Part shown: piece after piece, positions 17,332-20,327 of the stretch
Layout: every line of letters begins with the position of its first letter
Position numbering within the stretch: the stretch's first letter is position 1
From: Anncaliia algerae PRA339
Taxonomy: Eukaryota > Microsporidia > Tubulinosematidae
Direction of reading: 5' to 3'
Assembly (NCBI GenBank): GCA_000385875.2
Contig: KK365141.1
Coordinates: 101,456 to 121,782 of the forward strand
DNA length: 20,327 bases
Position numbers and translations under genes: made by a program
The notes under the pieces: model-generated
Told to the model about the DNA's origin: nothing
Databases searched by the model: none
What the model saw: the letters and a program-made list of their open reading frames with translations, nothing else

Positions 17332-19398
17332 TAATTTATTAAATCATTTAGGATCTCTAAAAGAATAATTGAAAGATGTTAATTAGATGTATGACGAGTG
17401 ATGAACTCGTATTTCTATTATCTTAATTTGTATTAATAGATTGATTTTAGTTAAATAAATCCTCGAAGGATTTTAGATGTATTTACTATCAAGAAAAGAT
17501 ATTAATTGAAAAATGTAAAATGCTTACAATAACAAAAAGAACTGGAATTAGTTAATTTTTAAGTCAAAAATAATTTCTATGCAGATGAAAGATTCAATTT
17601 TTTTCAATAATTTTTTTATAAAATTAGTTAGAGGAAAATATATTTACAATAAATTTTCTTTATTTATTTTCCTGATTTGATTACCAAATTGATTTAATTG
17701 TTTATAGATTACTATCACAAGTAAAAATAATTTGAAATTATATGAAAAAAATCTCATGAGATGTTTTTTTGTGCATATTTTTGTAACAAATTCATTAAAA
17801 TGTGCCCACCTTGGCATAAGAAAGTCTTATACGTTTTGCGTAATGTATTTGAACTTACAAAAGATTACAAAAACTAATGGTTGACAAAATCATGAGATAT
17901 TGAATTTGTAACTTTAGGTTATAGCAAATTAAGTTTAAATGGTACAAAAGAGAGTTGACATCTAATAATATAAATAATATCTATTGCTTCTAATGCTTTT
18001 AAACACATTTTGTTGTAACTAATAATAAATTCCAAGACGTGAAGAATTAATTTGATTATATTCAATATGTACATCACATTGACATATTTTGCTTTATTTT
18101 CATAAAAGTCTACGAATTCATGATCATAAATATAAAGTTAATCCATCAAAATTTTTATTTATTTTTCATAAAACTATCAAAATATTTCAAATAAAAGAAC
18201 CAACAGTGTTTAATTATAGAAGAAAACTTATGCATATGGATATGCTCTTGCGGAAAATGATTCAATATATTTAAAAATCCGCCATATATCGATGACTTTA
18301 CGAGATACATAAGATGTTTCTTTATGTGAGGCATAAGTTTTAAGATTTTAAAAGGATACCTAAGGAAAAAGGAATACAGTCAGGTATGTTTTCTTAAACA
18401 ATTCATAATGATATTGGCAAATTTAAAAGATCAGAAAAATATAGCAAATTTAATGTAATTGTAGGGAAGAATGATCTTTACAAGTGGATATCGTTCCTAG
18501 AAAATATTATATTAACAAATATATAGGACACTACTTTGATTGTAAGAATTTAAAAAATATAAAACATTTTCCTAAGATTAAAAAATCAATAAACACCATA
18601 CAGAATAAAGTTACAATTTAACTAGAAATAAAAAAACAAATATTACAATAAAAATTAAACAGGCGAAAATTTTTTAATAGCCAATTTTCAATGAAAAGTA
18701 TATTCTATTCTTTTTTGGAAAACAATAAATATATATTTAAAATCAAATCTATAGGCAAATATATATTTCCCCTCAGAGGACTAAATTTGGAATTTAAGAA
18801 AAGGAGAAGAAATTACATAAATTAAAATAACTCTTAGGGATAGAGATATTAATTAATGCAAAGGTATCTAGCATCCCTTAAAAATTTAATTTTTTGATGG
18901 TTTTCAAATATATCTATCGAATGGTTATCTTAATTGTAACAGTAATCATTTTTGTATGCAGTAACGTTTTTGAGTTAAGTAGATATAAATGTTTACATAA
19001 TTACTAAATAAAAATGAAAAGGGGAAAGATTATGATTACGGGATATCAAATAATAAAGAAAAAATCTTAAATAAAAACCACTTCTTTTTTTCTAATACAT
19101 TCTTGATCTTGAATACATAATAATAGCATGGAAACTATTTAAAACATATATATTGGGTTACTTACGGTTATTTATGAAGAAAGAACTTGAAAATGGAATT
19201 AAATTTTAAAAATAATCATATTAAAAACATTTTTCATATATTCTTTCAAATATATAAAATATTTATTTCTATATTTGTAAACTATAAAAAAATATGCCTT
19301 AAGGCAAAGATATGTTATAAATTTTATGTGATCTTGACACATAAGTATTGGTAGCTTTTAATCTAAAAATCTTATTTAATTTAGAAACAATTTTAATC
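17332..19398. other. Long gene-poor stretch
   Basis: About 2 kb. Two clean hairpins: ACGAGT-GATGA-ACTCGT at 17394-17410 and AAATCCT-CGA-AGGATTT at 17457-17473. A 61-codon frame at 18089-18274 (+) and a 42-codon frame at 18330-18455 (+) are open but have no motif, and frames of this length are expected by chance at this AT content. No gene is supported. Confidence 0.5.
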
Positions 19399-19782
19399 AT
19401 GCATAAACTCATTGATTTTATAAGATCAGATACAAGAAAAATACTGAATTCAAATTTGACCCTTAGTAAGATTCAGAAGATATACTTTTATTCATTGATA
19501 ATAGAAATGATAGGTAAGAACATATTTAGGACCAAAAGAGAACTATTTTACATGGCTGTTCCTTTGTTTAAAACCCAGACAACAGTTGATAAGTTAGTTA
19601 AAAACATAACTTTAGATTTTCCTATGGTCACAAATCTAATTAAACCTTCTCTAAAAGGTTTATACTGTGGTAAAGTAGATTTTTACTACAATGAAGTTGT
19701 AATGAGTAATTACAATAAAATAGATTTTATTCCCGATTTAACAAGCATTGACAAAGTAAAATTTAGTGATAAATTTGGCTAA
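19399..19782 (+). pseudogene. SPO11: Spo11 homologue, truncated before the Toprim domain
   Basis: 127 aa from the first true ATG; an in-frame TAA at 19342 bounds the frame. Spo11 is the topoisomerase VI A-like protein that makes meiotic double-strand breaks through a tyrosyl-DNA link. The 5Y-CAP winged-helix domain is present: RTKRELFYMAVPLF at residues 44-57 with the catalytic Tyr at 51, then the TQTTVDKLVKNIT helix (59-71) and the KGLYCGKV turn (86-93). The frame stops at residue 127, where the family starts its Toprim domain, so the metal-binding Glu and Asp-x-Asp are missing. Nothing in the remaining 545 bases restores it clearly. Full-length Spo11 is about 330-400 aa. I call it a pseudogene or partial copy. 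A short stable product made of the DNA-binding part is possible but unproven. Confidence 0.75.
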
Positions 19783-20327
19783 TGTAATTAATATTGGTAC
19801 CTAAAAAAGGGGTAGAGTTTTTTTTTAAAAAATAACCCCTAAAAATGGAAAATTAAAAAAACAAGTTAAGTATGAAATAAGTAATAAATAAAAACAAATT
19901 TAAAATTAAGAAAAATAACAAAATTATAATAAGTATTAAACTAAATTATATTGATATGTTTGTAATAAGAAAAAGTATAGTAAAATAACTAGTTAAATAT
20001 AAAGGATCTAATCAAAGAATATTTTTTAGAGCCACTACTTGGTTTTTAAAACTAAAAATCATCATAAATTAAAACTAAAACCTATAAATGATTATATTAA
20101 AACAATATGTACAAGAATTGAAGGAAAAATTAAATAAAATAATTACAAGTAAACAATACATTTGCAAAAAATGTCATTTTAAATGTGTTTGGAAGTGTAA
20201 AAAAAGTATTTGCTAATATATAGTCAGAAAGGATGTGCATTAAAGCAAAGTAAAATTAGAGGTACTCTTTTTTTAAAATAAAGGCTTAAAATTGATAAAT
20301 TACTTGAAATAAATGTTTGTTTTATTT
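19783..20327. other. Right-end spacer, no supported gene
   Basis: AT-rich to the window edge. It holds a 42-codon plus-strand frame at 20088-20216 that ends in a small Cys-rich peptide (YICKKCHFKCVWKCKK). That frame is too short to accept, though the cysteine spacing is notable. No Toprim coding sequence follows the Spo11 fragment. Confidence 0.45.
19808..19840. repeat. Hairpin just after the Spo11 fragment
   Basis: AGGGGT (19808-19813) pairs with ACCCCT (19835-19840), and the inner T-run pairs with the following A-run. It lies 25 bases past the stop. It could be a terminator-like fold or a scar of the event that removed the rest of the gene. Confidence 0.4.

Larger units (their letters stand above)
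15751..17809. repeat. Outer inverted pair GTGGGCACATT around the transposon
   Basis: GTGGGCACATT at 15751-15761 has its exact reverse complement at 17799-17809. The pair encloses the 1084-base element and shares the GTGGGCA core with its terminal repeats. It may mark an older related element that received the inner one, or subterminal copies; chance is possible for 11 bases. Confidence 0.35.

Noticed and set aside
17394-17410. C/D-box snoRNA suggested by GTGATGA
   Set aside because: No CTGA D box at the expected distance; the bases are explained by a simple hairpin.
18089-18274. 61-codon plus-strand frame, with a shared GCATATGGATA word near 15150
   Set aside because: It was considered as a transposase N-terminal fragment, but only the short shared word supports this and no catalytic or zinc motif is near.
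19750-19830. A short intron that would rescue the Spo11 frame
   Set aside because: No GTAAGT-like donor precedes the stop in a useful position, and no downstream frame encodes Toprim sequence to join to.
19956-20073. Remnant Toprim pieces after the Spo11 fragment (FVIRKSIV, then YKGSNQR in the same frame)
   Set aside because: They faintly recall the Toprim 'EK' and 'GKG' segments, but the key Glu is absent, the spacing is wrong and a stop lies between them.

Overview
The window is a very AT-rich eukaryotic segment that looks microsporidian. Three genes can be named: an ABCE1/Rli1 ribosome-recycling ATPase, ribosomal protein eS19, and an SLC19-type folate/thiamine carrier. All are intronless and about family length or slightly short. 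Two of them (eS19 and the carrier) have a CCC triplet 3-5 bases before the ATG, a signal known at microsporidian start codons. The long gene-poor spacers and the transposon load point to one of the larger, transposon-rich microsporidian genomes rather than a compact Encephalitozoon type. The species cannot be fixed from this sequence.

Layout. 1-3911: a nearly complete Ty3/gypsy LTR retrotransposon on the minus strand with one intact Gag-Pol frame of up to 1250 codons. Its polypurine tract and the first 21 bases of its 3' LTR are at the left edge, and the rest of that LTR lies outside the window. 4473-4967 (-): unknown protein with a likely C-terminal winged helix. 5036-5236: AT-rich repeats. 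5314-7107 (-): ABCE1. 7108-8775: spacer with a possible structured RNA near 7916-8015. 8776-10068 (+): SLC19 carrier. 10498-10911 (-): eS19. 12419-12925 (-): unknown 168-aa protein. 14451-14639 (-): small single-span membrane protein. 14147-14379: a run of inverted repeats. 15829-16912: a decayed IS1595/ISXO2 (Merlin-like) DNA transposon with both terminal inverted repeats and a transposase pseudogene. 17147-17331: a possible decayed retroelement integrase fragment. 19399-19782 (+): a Spo11 homologue that stops before its Toprim domain.

How the parts fit. The left and middle of the window hold housekeeping translation genes (eS19 and the Fe-S protein ABCE1) and a nutrient importer, which suits an intracellular parasite that scavenges cofactors. 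The right 8 kb is a gene graveyard, with a dead DNA transposon, frameshifted fragments and a truncated meiosis gene. The retrotransposon on the left, by contrast, has every catalytic motif and may be recent. No convincing tRNA, rRNA or CRISPR array was seen.
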